From Mimachlamys varia (Eukaryota; Mollusca; Bivalvia; Pectinida; Pectinidae), in NCBI GenBank assembly GCA_947623455.1, contig OX392542.1:10051625-10115624 (forward strand): DNA of 64,000 nt. Direction: 5' to 3'. The notes beneath the pieces were generated by a model. That model did no database searches and had not been told where the DNA came from. It saw nothing but the letters and a program-made list of their open reading frames with translations. A program made the translations under genes and the position numbers. Of this stretch, positions 1 through 10,669 are shown piece by piece. How positions within the stretch are numbered: the stretch's first letter is position 1; each line of letters opens with the position of its first letter.

Positions 1-550
1 TGAAAGTATATAATGTAAAAATGCTAACAATGGCCGCAATTATGGTATTCATGTCTTTCTTGGTAGTTGCGCATACAGAGCCCAACTTCGTCGAAACTAC
101 ATGTTTAAAAAATTCGTATGATTGTTGGGAGATTATGGTGAAACAAAGTCGAAAATAAGATTTGTTAGATAATGATTCATTCGATTCGGTTAGACTGCAT
201 TAAAGGGCTCGTCAAAAGGAAATCGTTTTCATGCTCAAGAATAAATTGTGTGTCGGACCACAAACATCATTCGCGTTGAAAACCTCTCTCTTCTTTATCC
301 CCTTCCCCAACAAATCAGATTTGTTTTTTTTATTTATAACCAGAACTAGCAACTAGGATACAAACAAAAACAAAACAAAAAACAAAACAAATATAGATAA
401 AAAGACAGATTAAAAATCCATGCTTAAGCATGACTGTGATCGGTTTCAGGAATAAGGACTACACAGATTTGCAACCGCAAAGTTTAACCCGTAATGACGT
501 CACACAAATGGACGCCATAATGTCAATAACAACTCGTATAACCAAGCTTA
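1..550. other. Left edge, no gene seen
   Basis: AT-rich DNA with an A/C-rich stretch near 360-400 and one TGACGTCA palindrome at 495-502. No exon or element was recognised. Confidence 0.5.
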
Positions 551-695
551 CAGTGGTATCCCCAATGTTACACTGTTATTACATGTACCGCTGTTACACT
601 GGTATTTCCAGGGGTAAACTGATATTTCCAAGGTTACACTGGTATTTCCAATGTTTCACTGGTATCACCAAGGTTACATTAGTAACAACACCATA
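551..695. repeat. Degenerate ~20-bp tandem repeat
   Basis: About six or seven diverged copies of a unit like GGTATTTCCAAGGTTACACT lie head to tail, just left of the 55-bp satellite. Confidence 0.7.
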
Positions 696-750
696 TCATC
701 GTTATAAGTTTATGTGAAGGTATATTCACCACTACAGTTCCATGGACATG

Positions 751-1585
751 TCCTCTCACGAGGGGTTATACAACCCCCCGGGTATGTTGGCGGTCCCACG
801 TAAGTCCCCTCTTACCAGGGGCTATACAGCCCCCCGGTTATGTGGGCGGTCCCACGTAAGTCCCCTCTTACCAGGGGCTATACATCCCCCCGGTTATGTG
901 GGCGGTCCCACGTTAGTCCCCTCTCACGAGGGGACTATCCAACCCCGGGTATGTGGGCGGTCCCACGTTAGTCCCCTCTCACGAGGGGACTATCCACCCC
1001 CGGGTATGTGGGCGGTCCCACGTTAGTCCCCTCTCACGAGGGGACTATCCACCCCCGGGTATGTGGGCGGTCTCACGTTAGTCACCTCTCACGAGGGGAC
1101 TATCCACCCCCGGTTATGTGGGCGGTCCCACGTTAGTCCCCTCTTACGAGGGGACTATCCACCCCCGGTTATGTGGGCGGTCCCACGTTAGTCACCTCTT
1201 ACGAGGGGACTATCCACCCGCGGGTATGTGGGCGGTCCCACGTTAGTCACCTCTTACGAGGGGACTATCCACTCTCGGGTATGTGGGCGGGCCCACGTTA
1301 GTCACCTCTTACGAGGGGACTATCCACCCCCGGGTATGTGGCCGGTCCCACGTTAGTCTCCTCTTACGAGGGGACTATCCACCCCCGGTTATGTGGGCGG
1401 TCCCACGTTAGTCCCCTCTTACGAGGGGACTATCCACCCCCGGGTATGTGGGCGGTCCCACGTTAGTCACCTCTTACGAGGGGACTATCCACCCCCGGGT
1501 TTGTGGGCGGTCCCACGTTAGTCACCTCTTACGAGGGGCTATCAACCGCCTGGTTATGTGGGCGGTCCCACGTTAGTCATCTTTT
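751..1585. repeat. 55-bp GC-rich minisatellite with two hairpins per unit
   Basis: About 15 copies with a steady 55-bp step (for example TCCCACGTTAGTC at 961, 1016 and 1071). Each unit carries two inverted repeats: CCCCTC-TTAC-GAGGGG and GTGGG-CGGT-CCCAC, plus CCCGGG in many copies. It is much more GC-rich than its surroundings. Changes in a stem are sometimes uncompensated (CCACCTCTTACGAGGGG-type units), so selection for the stems is not clear. Confidence 0.9.
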
Positions 1586-1737
1586 ACTATTGTGATCACT
1601 TACCCCGAACCTGCAGGACCTTTATTGATTACATCTTATTAGACACAAAAGAAATGAGATAGACAACTTTATATGAGTTTACCTCTGTAATATAGGACAA
1701 GCTAGAGTTCCATCTGGCCCGACGCCATATAGTGACC

Positions 1738-1970
1738 ACCAGACATCTGTCAAAATGTCTGTCTGGTGTCAGGACCACGTGAATCTTGGGCTACTAACAC
1801 AAAACATATATTTGTCAAAATGTCTGTCTGGTGTCAGGGTTACGTGAAACTATGGTTAAAACACCAGATATTTATCTTTCAAAATGTCTGTCTGGTGTCA
1901 GGGCTTCGTGAAACTATGGTTAAAACACCAGACATTTATCTGTAAAAAATGTCTGTCTAGTGTCAGGGCC
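1738..1970. repeat. ~65-bp tandem repeat with inverted arms
   Basis: Three to four copies of a unit containing AATGTCTGTCTGGTGTCAGG, each followed about 40 bases later by CACCAGACAT. CACCAGACA and TGTCTGGTG are complementary, so every junction can form a hairpin. Confidence 0.8.
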
Positions 1971-2935
1971 AGATCTAGAGGAAGCTCTGGCTATTCCAAA
2001 CCAGACATGACGGTTTGATCAGAGAGCAAAAACTGGTAACTTCCTGCTATTTGAGTTTGCCTGATTTTTAAAACAAAACTTGTATTCCCACATTACATGA
2101 ACACTACTTGTATCTCTATAATACGATTCACTACTGATTCACCAAATTAAGTTCAGTTTTAAGTCAATTTGAAGGCGTTTTCTGATATTTATTTATTTAT
2201 TGAATAACTTATGTCACGCTGACAATCTTATTCACTTCAGCGATTCACGGTTGTTCCATGTGTTATCAAAAGCGGATTAGTGAGTATAACATGGCGCCAT
2301 AATCAAACCATACATTGTGAATATAGAACCATACATTGTGTATATAGAACCATACATTGTGTATATATACTCTGTTGCTGGCGCTCTTATTAGTCTCATT
2401 CATCATTAGAGTATGGCAATAGAAGGCGTGGAACAATACGTTCAAACATTTGTTTTATTTCTTTTTTAAACCAAAATATTTTGTTTTTCCATTAGTTGAT
2501 ACTTTAGAACAAATTTATGCATGCGGTATGTTATATATATATAGAGTTGGCTTATTTTGCTTCGGATATTTATAAAATTATAAAATATAGTTGTTTTTTT
2601 TTTGTAAAAAAAGAGTCTGGTTTCTGGGTAAAGCATTTCTTAAGACTTAACATATTTTTAAATGTACATGTTATATAATATTGCTTACTTATTTATTCTA
2701 TTTTCTGTTGTTATTATTAATTCATTTTTAATGGGCGTTTCTCGGCTGTTTTTCTTTTAAGAATTTGGTTAAATTACATTAAAGGTGCTAACAATTCAAT
2801 CTGAATATATGTATCCCCGCACCGGTCTTAATTTCTAGCATAGTGTATGTGGGACACAAAACTGCATTTACTTAAATTAAATGAAGAAATCTACCAATTT
2901 ATCTATTTTAAGTAGTCGGTAAGATTTGGAGAAAT
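1971..2935. other. Non-coding stretch before leader A
   Basis: AT-rich. It holds three copies of a 20-bp unit (ACCATACATTGTG plus a TATA-like tail) at about 2306-2368 and nothing else recognised. If leader A is real, its promoter would lie at the right end. Confidence 0.5.
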
Positions 2936-3037
2936 ATGGATTATCTTAAGTTCATATTTGGACCAAGATACGGATACAAAAAGACTCGAGCTCCGATCCG
3001 AGGTCCAGGTGATAAATCTCGCTTCACGTTTTCTAGA
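2936..3037 (+). CDS. Candidate leader exon A (34 codons)
   Basis: ATG at 2936 has a strong start context (A at -3, G at +4) and an in-frame TAA shortly upstream. The frame reads MDYLKFIFGPRYGYKK and stays basic until the phase-0 donor TCTAGA|GTAAAT. Joining it to the phase-0 acceptor at 3523/3524 keeps the frame open. The donor is only moderate; a CCAG|GTGATA site at 3008/3009 is also possible but would give phase 1, which does not fit. The reverse strand is also open here (66 codons, 2941-3141), so the coding strand is not certain. No domain is recognised. Confidence 0.4.
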
Positions 3038-3523
3038 GTAAATCCGCTAATACTCGGCTCATAGTAACCCGCGTTCTTCGGTAGATTACTAGAGTCCTGG
3101 TCCGCTCCGGCAACTGAGGACTGATTGGAATTGATGAACAAGAAAAATGTAATTATTTTGCAATGAATGTCGTGTAATAATTGAAACTGAATCTGGACTA
3201 GCCTGTTAGACGTACGGGAGACAAGGCAATCCCCTGTCGTTCATATCAGAACCAAAGTATCTTTATTTCGTATTCATTAAAAATCAATTGTTGACAGTTA
3301 ATTCCGTCCTGCGGCATTGTCCGTAGTTTATATGTGCCGCTACAAATAAAAAGGATACAATTTATTTGCCCTTGCTAATAAAAAGGGAGATTTTCCGAGG
3401 ATCAACGCGGGAATTTATGCAGAAATTATATAACTCATTGGATTTTAATCACGACCTGGTCGTTTGGAGCCAGGCTATAAGATTGTATCGACGATTTTAT
3501 TGAGACATTGTTTTGTTTTATAG
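3038..3523 (+). other. Intron between leader A and exon 3524-4465 (inferred)
   Basis: It begins GTAAAT and ends TTTTGTTTTATAG. No repeat or gene seen inside. Confidence 0.4.
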
Positions 3524-4465
3524 GTTACCGGTGGCCCTGATACGTACCACAGAGACAGGTTTTACAGCGAGAAACAGAAGTATAAACAGTTATTAGCATC
3601 GCACGAACGTAAAAAGGACAGGTACAAAAGACGGGAGAAAAACAAAAACAGTAAACACAAACAGTACGGCCGGACGGACGACGACATTGTCAGGACCGGA
3701 AGTGAGGAGGAAAATGATACGCACGTCCGACAACGGAGGAACACGCGGAAAAGGAGCATGCGCAAACGTGACGATGAGTTAATGGCGTCCATTGAGCGTC
3801 GGGAGAGGATATTACGAAAACAAATGGATAGAATGAACCAGCATTACTTGTCACCTAAAGATACAAAGGTGCCTAGTGAGTATTCTTACAGGTCGTCCTA
3901 CCGGCAGGAGTCGAGTGATTTCCCGTCATACACTCGACCACGAATGGCCGACACCGGACGTCCGCTCTATCGATACATGGACCCCGTTAATAGACCATCC
4001 CAATATACTATGGGGCACGAACAGCGTCCGTTACACGCGGGACAGACTGAACTTCCGGTAATCCCTTCCAAGCCAAAGTATTATACTCACATTCCACTTC
4101 CAGAGAATGTAGACAGTGATAAACCGGATGTATCGGAGAACGGACGAGACGATGCCCGCAATAAACGAGCGTCTGTGTTAAACAGGGTAGAGAAACTACT
4201 CAACGATATGAACAGACAAATGAACGAAGGAGAAATCCTGTTAAAATCGAAAGCAAAGCGGAGTAGAAAAACTCAGTTTGTAAAGAAAGGAGAGGATACG
4301 GACTCCGGAGATGACAGTTACGTGTTTGTGAAGACCACGGTTACGCCGACCCCGCCCCCTTACTCGGAGTCCCAGTCTGATGTGGACGTGTCCCTGCCGA
4401 GTCTTCCGGCCAGCTCCCTGGGTCCACAGATAGTGTCCAGGATGTCCTATCCGTCCGGAGTTAAG
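3524..4465 (+). CDS. DCX-EMAP: N-terminal disordered exon of the DCX-EMAP gene (314 codons)
   Basis: The exon is bounded by a pyrimidine-rich acceptor (TTTTGTTTTATAG) and the donor GTTAAG|GTAAGA, phase 0 at both ends, with no stop in 942 bases. It starts VTGGPDTYHRDRFYSEK. Its first third is very basic and probably helical (runs of K, R, E and Q around residues 10-110). The rest is low-complexity and polar, with a proline-rich patch (TPTPPPY) near the end. No catalytic motif or known domain is visible. It reads directly into the DCX exon at 46250 in phase 0. I infer a disordered, basic N-terminal tail that may bind the acidic microtubule surface. The reading frame, splice sites and GC content above the flanks support it as coding; membership of this gene rests on phase and position only. 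Confidence 0.7.
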
Positions 4466-5407
4466 GTAAGACACAGTAGAATTAAAGTTTACGTCATTGT
4501 ACCTGACGTGTTCCAAGTACACTAGTAGTCAGGGAGATTGTTAAGTTATATAGAACTAGCCCCAATTTCACCAACGCTCAAAATGTCCATAAAACGTGAC
4601 TGAGGTTAAGGAACGCTCCTTTAATTAGAATTTCCCCCTTTAGCTTCAGTGATCCTTCCCTAAGAAGATTTTTAAGTGAACGAATTCCCCAAAGTTAAGG
4701 AACTAATTGTCGTAATAAATAAATAGATTTATCTGTCATCCAAATTGTATTCATATCGACTGTAAAACAAACTGGTAACAGTTCAATACTTATAATTACA
4801 TTAAGGATAATTTTTAAATATATCTGTGTCTATTTCTTTGGGATGTACATGTACGTAGTCGGTAAATGTTCTCCCTTTTTCCGTGTGTGGAAGAGTCTGA
4901 TTTAAATCAGTGTCATCTAAGCTATTGATTCGAAGTCAGTATACATGTTATCTGAGGCGGAGTGCAAAGCGTTGACGTAACGTATCCCAACATGGCGCCA
5001 GAAATGACGTCATAATAGCTTGATTTAAATCATTGTCATCTAAACGATTGATTCAAAGCCATTATACATTTCATCTGTGGCGGAATACAAAGATTAAATA
5101 TTACGTAGTCCAACATGGCATCAAAATAACGTCATTTGTTGCGGCATTGCAAATTGTAGTATATGGTGTGATATGTTACCATTTGGTTTACTAATGATAT
5201 ATAGGCGAAGGCAACACGGAATGTAGATATAGCTTGATAAATATTGTTAGCTATGTTGAGCTTAAAAATAAAAAAAACCCAATATGTTCATAGCTCTCAG
5301 TTCAGCTCATAGTTCATAGTTCATGGCTAAAAATAAACAAAATATATCACATAACTGACCCGTTATGTCATGAATGGCATACGGCCAAGTCATAATTAAC
5401 ACTATTG

Positions 5408-5442
5408 TGACGTCATAAACAAATGACGTTTTTATGACGTCA
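5408..5442. promoter_or_regulatory. Paired CRE-type palindromes
   Basis: TGACGTCA occurs at 5408-5415 and 5435-5442, with a half-match TGACGT at 5423 between them. This is the full cAMP-response-element (CREB/ATF) palindrome. Function is inferred only. Confidence 0.4.
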
Positions 5443-5774
5443 TATGATGGTCTCGGTAGTGAAATCGTACCGTCAAAGAAGAATTGCCTCTCTTATAGAG
5501 AACGAATTTGAGAGTTTTGGTGTATTTTCTCATAAATATGAGTTATGTGATAAATATAATCTTACATTCGTCTCAATATAATATCGAATGTATTAAACTA
5601 TTAAAATATTGTATGTCACTCGCTTAAGGCTCGTGAATTTTTAAATTATTGAACTCGTGTAATAAAATCAATATTATATCGACACTCGTGTAAAATCCTC
5701 TATATATCAGTGATACTATTATTGGTTCATATAACTCTCAACATATTACCTGTAAAACTGAAACACGGACATTC

Positions 5775-5868
5775 GAATCCTCGATAGTAAGGGGTTCCGC
5801 TCACCTCTGTTCGCTACACCTTTAGCGAGCGTAGATGAGCGTAACCCTTGATATCGAAGATGGGACAT
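5775..5868. repeat. Foldback element related to the 63.3-kb MITE
   Basis: The left arm (CCTCGATAGTAAGGGGTTCC ...) is roughly the reverse complement of the right arm (... GCGTAACCCTTGATATCGAAG). The same arm sequence recurs at 63326-63370 and 63612-63658. Confidence 0.65.
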
Positions 5869-6437
5869 TATGAACATGTTGTAGTAGTTAAGTTTTAATA
5901 CAGATTAGCGCGTATACGATGTCGAACTTTCTCTGTTAATGCCATTAATGCTTTCACGGTTGTCTCCCTCTACACACACAAGTCTAGCACTTTACCTGTA
6001 CCTGTGAGGGTGAATTTAATTATATACAATCATTTTATATTTATAAACCGATAATGAGAAAGCCTTTTGAAAATAATTGACAAAGGGCCTTCATTTCTAA
6101 ATATGCGGATCTTGGCTAACGTGCAACCAATTCCACCGATATACCGGTATGCAGGATGTATTGATTTATCTATTCTACCGTGAAGAAAGGATCAAGTCTA
6201 CTTCACGTGCTGCCAGGTAATTAATTATACCTAGATATGATTATCTGTCACGTGATTTCTCGTTTCACCTACACGCCAATATCACCTAGGGTCATCTTTG
6301 AGCGATTTTCGATAGACAGCAATGTGTCGACATGGAAACTCACACTGTTGAAAATAACCACAACTTTATTATTTTTACGATAAATATGAAACAATTAAAA
6401 CCCAAGTGGTCGGGGACTTGACCTCAATCTGTTTTAT

Positions 6438-6519
6438 CGTCCGATCGGGGAATCGAACCCCGGTCGTCTGGGTGAAAGTGTGACATTCACTACGGCACCT
6501 GACAACCCTTCGCGGACAA
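6438..6519 (-). repeat. tRNA-Glu-like sequence (SINE head or tRNA pseudogene)
   Basis: On the minus strand, CTTTCACCCAGACGACC followed by GGGGTTCGATTCCCC closely matches the anticodon arm (loop with UUC) and T arm of tRNA-Glu. The D arm and anticodon stem do not pair properly (ACAC against CCAGA) and the spacing is too long for a working tRNA. Probably the pol III promoter part of a SINE. Confidence 0.6.
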
Positions 6520-6599
6520 TTTTTAGCTCACCTGTCCGAAGGGTAAGTGAACTTACGTCCGACGTCCGCTGCCAACTTTTTACTAAAAATAACCAAGAG

Positions 6600-6990
6600 T
6601 CCCAATTACTGACATTGGCCAAGTAGCATGATGGGATGAAGAGCTACAAATAATTTAATTTGACCCTATTTCAAGTCACATTTGTCAAATGTCTTGAAAT
6701 CATCAAACAAGATCTTCTTTATTAACAAAAGGCTTAGGTACTGATATAGGGCCAGTAGCATGCTGGGAAGAAGGGCTGCCAAGTTTGTTCTAATGAATGA
6801 CCTTGACCAACTTTAAAATTTACAGGGGTCAAATGTCTTAAATCTCACGCAAAGACTCAAAAATCAAAAGGCCAAGGATAATGATGATAGGCCTGTAGCA
6901 TGCTGGGATGAGGGCTACCAAGTTTGTTCAAATGAATGGACTTAACCCATTTTTAAATTCATAGGGGTCAAATATTACACCAATTGCTGT
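6600..6990. repeat. ~125-bp degenerate tandem repeat, 3 copies
   Basis: Each copy carries a version of GTAGCATGCTGGGATGAGGG followed by CTACCAAGTTTGTTC and AAATGAATG. Confidence 0.75.
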
Positions 6991-7980
6991 ACAATAGTCA
7001 GATGACAGCATATTACTACAAAATGTATCATTAGTATTTTAAAATGTCAAACCTTGTGGTGGTATAGACCAATCAAAGATTAAATAAATGTGACCAATAA
7101 ATGGTACACAACAATGATTTCATATTAGGACATCACAACATTATTGAATCTGTCTCAGATCAGAACCTTAATTGTGAGGAAAAGTTCATCTATAGAAGCC
7201 AATTTGCTGATCTCTACTCCTCGAAGTTGGTACACACGCAAAACAAAAGTTACGCTCTATGTGAAGTATGAAGAGGTCGACCTTATTTCTGAAACGTGAT
7301 TGGTACCGTGAAACCTACAGTGGGTAAAATACAGCAACACTTGCGTGTCTATTCGGCCGATATACAAAGGGAACTATTGAATTCCATCCTGGTCAGGTTT
7401 ATAGTTATTCTTACCCCAAGATATCACTAAGTTACATGTATAATCATCATAATAATTCCACCGGGACAATTAGATATACTTCATCTTTAGAACGCCTGAT
7501 TCTTGATCGACCTAATGCAAAGAAACGGAAGGTTCATGGCAGTCCGGACGCGTCTTGCAATATGCAGTGTAATGATGCTTATTTCATATAGTGCCACTTC
7601 ATAATATTGTGACATTGCATAAAAATGACATTTTTAAATTAATTTGCTGTACGCTCCCGGATGCTGCCTCATTGTGGAGGTGGGTGACAGATAGTTTATA
7701 AACATGTTCAATAATTCACCTGTCGTGTAGGATGGATGTGCTACGATGCATGGTTTCATAGCGTAACAGATCAAACGATGATAATTAGGATGTCGGATTA
7801 GTATGCAAGGGTTGCTTTGCGAAAAACAACTTCGAGGTTACTGATAAAATGGGGCAATAGGTTTAAAGAATGAAGTTACATTAATCCTTTTATGTACGGT
7901 AAATACCAATCAAAAATACTCTAGAGCTTTAAAATTGGACGAGTTTTTCATTTCGGAATAAGACTGGAAGTGACGTTCTC

Positions 7981-8091
7981 ATGGCGTACGACAAATACAA
8001 CTCCCGCGTTGTGTTCGGACCGTTGCGTTCGTACAGGAGTCAGCGATACGGAAGTAACTCATCCCTCAATACTCACGAGGTCTTCCAAAAG
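7981..8091 (+). CDS. DCX-EMAP: Candidate leader exon B (37 codons)
   Basis: ATG at 7981 is followed by G at +4 and preceded in frame by a TAA about 60 bases upstream, so no longer frame exists. The 37 codons begin MAYDKYNSRVVFGPLRSYRS, rich in R, S and Y, and end HEVFQK exactly at the donor AAAAG|GTAAGT, a near-perfect 5' splice site, in phase 0. The short FGP plus arginine/tyrosine motif vaguely recalls leader A. No domain is recognised. Base composition is more GC-rich than the flanks. I infer an alternative first exon of the DCX-EMAP gene; a separate small gene is not excluded. Confidence 0.6.
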
Positions 8092-10669
8092 GTAAGTATC
8101 CGCTTTACAGCTTTCCTCATATGGAGATTTTTCTAAAGGATGCAGCTGCATTGGGGAGGTACTAATGTCCTGAATGTGTTCCGGATAAAAGTAAATCTAT
8201 GTTTGAAATATTTACAAACTCCCTTGTTTTGTATGGTTGCACGTTTTCATTTTTGGGGGTCGCCTGAAAAGGCGACACAGGAATCACTATGTCGGCGGCG
8301 GCGTCGTCGTCCACTCAATGATTTCCGTGCGATAACTTGAGTTCCCCTGGGCCAATCAAACTCAAATCATATAGTGCTTCCTTACCAAAAGCGCTTGCTT
8401 AGGGTTGCTGTTTAGGGTCAAAGGTCAATGTCGCTGGTACAATAAAAAGACAATTGGTTTTCTTGCTATAACTCGAGTTCTCTTTGGGTCAATTTCATTC
8501 AATCTTTATACAGTGCTGCCTTACCAAAAGAGCTTGCTTGGGATTGCTCTTCAGGTTCGAAGGTCAAACCTTAAGGTCACTATAACCATACATAGAAAAA
8601 AATAGTTTCCATGCGATAACTCAAGTTCGTTTAGCCAACCAAGCTCAAACTTCATACAGTGCTTCTTGCCAAAGGTGCTTGATTGGGATTGTTTTTCAGA
8701 TTCAAAGGTCAAAGGTCAAGGTCGCTATTACTATAAATAAAAAAAGATTCCATACGATTACTCGAGTTCGTTAAGCCGATCAAGCTCAGACTTCATACAT
8801 TGTACTTCCTTACGTATGTACCAAACGTGCTTGCTTGGGATTACTCTTCAGTTCAAGTCAAGTTAACTGTTACAGTGCTTTCTTACATAACTACATGCTT
8901 GGGATTGCTTTTCATATTCGAAGGTCAACCGTCAAGCTGGTAAATGATCAGGGACATTTATCCATCGAATGACCGTGTCTTGAGACACCTTAATATCATA
9001 ATTTGCAAGTTTTAATATTCCTTGCATGATAATCCATCAAGAAAATCATAATAATTAAATTTAATTCTCATCTCTCAGGCAACACATTCACTTCCGTGGA
9101 ATTCTTGTTTAAGGATATTTTGCAAACCTCAACGATATCTAAAGAACGTTTTCTCTGTTAGGAAATACTTCTTCCCCTTCATTGCTTTGTGTAGATTCCG
9201 TTTCTTATTCATACCACGATGATGTAATGGTTGTTTATTGCTTCAAACGGTGGGGCTGACCCCGCTAGGGAGCTGAGCCTAAAGTCCTATAGGGAATGAC
9301 AACAAATAGAAGGGTTACTTATACATTAAAGTACACCAAAAGTAAACTGAATATTTAAACGAAATGTTAAACATGAAACAATCGTTTGGTCCTGAAGTTC
9401 TGTAAGAAAAAAACCCAATTAAATATGGATAATTGCAGTATAAAGTCATACATATATTTAACATTATTTATTGCTTCCTTTCAACAGCAGCTTGCTGATA
9501 ATATATGTACAGGATTGTATGTGTAAAACGTATTCATATGCAGACGTAACAGGTAGCAATGCCATTGTTAGGGGAATATAGCTTCGTTTTAATACTGCAT
9601 TGTGCATGACTGTACTGCCTCGTTTTCAACGTCGGTCGCACCTGCTGTCCTCAAAAGTACATATGCCATGCGTGTGACAATGCAGCCTCGTTTTAACTTC
9701 TGTCAAAACGAGGCTGTTATTCGTGGTGTAAGGCAATGGAGTGGGGTTTAGGCCTAACACCAGGGAAGATTAACCTAACACACATATTTGCTGCACCTTT
9801 TAAATTTAGTAAAAGATTCAGTATGCAGAAAAATGAATTACGCTTAATCATACATCTGTTTCGTCCTTTAAGTTGTCAGTAATGCTTCGGGCCAAAAGGT
9901 GGGACTCGAAAATGTAAGCATTATATAAAGCCTCGTTTTAACATTGTACAAAGGTGAACTACAAATGCATATTTTACATAATGTATAAATGTTGAATTTG
10001 TTTAATCAACGAGACCTAGGTCTAAGCCTTCTTTAAATCATAACACTCCTTTAAATGAGATCAAAAGTGCTGGACATACATTCAGTTTAAATAGCGGTGT
10101 TGTATTTGTTCAAGGCTGACGATGAAGTACATGACCGGAAGTGACGCGAACGTTGTTTGTGTACAGTAGGAGGTGAACAGTACTCCTACTCTATGCATGC
10201 TTCATATAAAGCTTCGAATAATTTTTATGTAAATTTCTCAATACAGATAATCTAAGAATGCCAAATTCAAAAATATGTTTTTTTGTTTTGTTTTGTGGTG
10301 GTTAGGGGGGGGGGGGGGATTTTTTTTTATGAAATTTGAACATTCCCGAAGTTGTTAACTAACTGACCGGTACAACCTTGATGTTTAACAGGATGTGGTA
10401 TTATTTACACACGTTCTGAATGCCAATTGTAAGTAACCATTCGTTTCACCATTTCGGTTGTACCTTAACATGGGAAAGGTCGCCTCCAAATTGTGAGAAA
10501 AATATCGTTTCGTGGCTAGTTAGAAATATGGATACACAAGACCAAAACTTACTGCAATACGCTTATTTTTTCGCCTTTTTTCACAAATATGAGTTTTGAA
10601 AACATATCGATAGTTTTTGGATGTGTGGTTTAAACGAATTTCATCAGAAGGAGGAGGAAAAGTCAGGAG
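8092..10669 (+). other. Block between leaders B and C
   Basis: Apart from the repeat at 8300-8960 there is AT-rich DNA, repeated phrases such as CTCGTTTTAAC, and a run of G at about 10308-10318. The segment at 9780-9835 is similar to 54495-54550. No exon seen; the right end would hold the promoter of leader C. Confidence 0.5.
8300..8960. repeat. ~140-bp tandem repeat with AAGGTCAAAGGTCAAGGTC motif
   Basis: Four to five diverged copies, each with GATAACTCGAGTTCGTTTAG, CATACAGTGCTTCC, GCTTGCTTGGGATTGCT and AAAGGTCAAAGGTCAAGGTC. The AGGTCA-spaced direct repeats also look like nuclear-receptor DR1/DR0 half-sites, but the repeat origin explains them. Confidence 0.75.

Larger units (their letters stand above)
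4466..7980 (+). other. Intron/intergenic block with CRE sites, foldback, tRNA-like element
   Basis: No coding exon recognised. It contains TGACGTCA palindromes at 5005, 5408 and 5435, a foldback at 5775-5868, a tRNA-Glu-like element at 6438-6519 and three diverged 125-bp repeats at 6600-6990. The rest is AT-rich and featureless. The right end would hold the promoter of leader B. Confidence 0.6.

Noticed and set aside
2941..3141. 66-codon frame on the minus strand
   Set aside because: It overlaps leader A on the plus strand, which has better start context and a fitting donor; no acceptor or donor supports the minus frame.
6438..6519. Functional tRNA-Glu gene
   Set aside because: T arm and anticodon loop fit, but the D arm and anticodon stem do not pair and the spacing is wrong.
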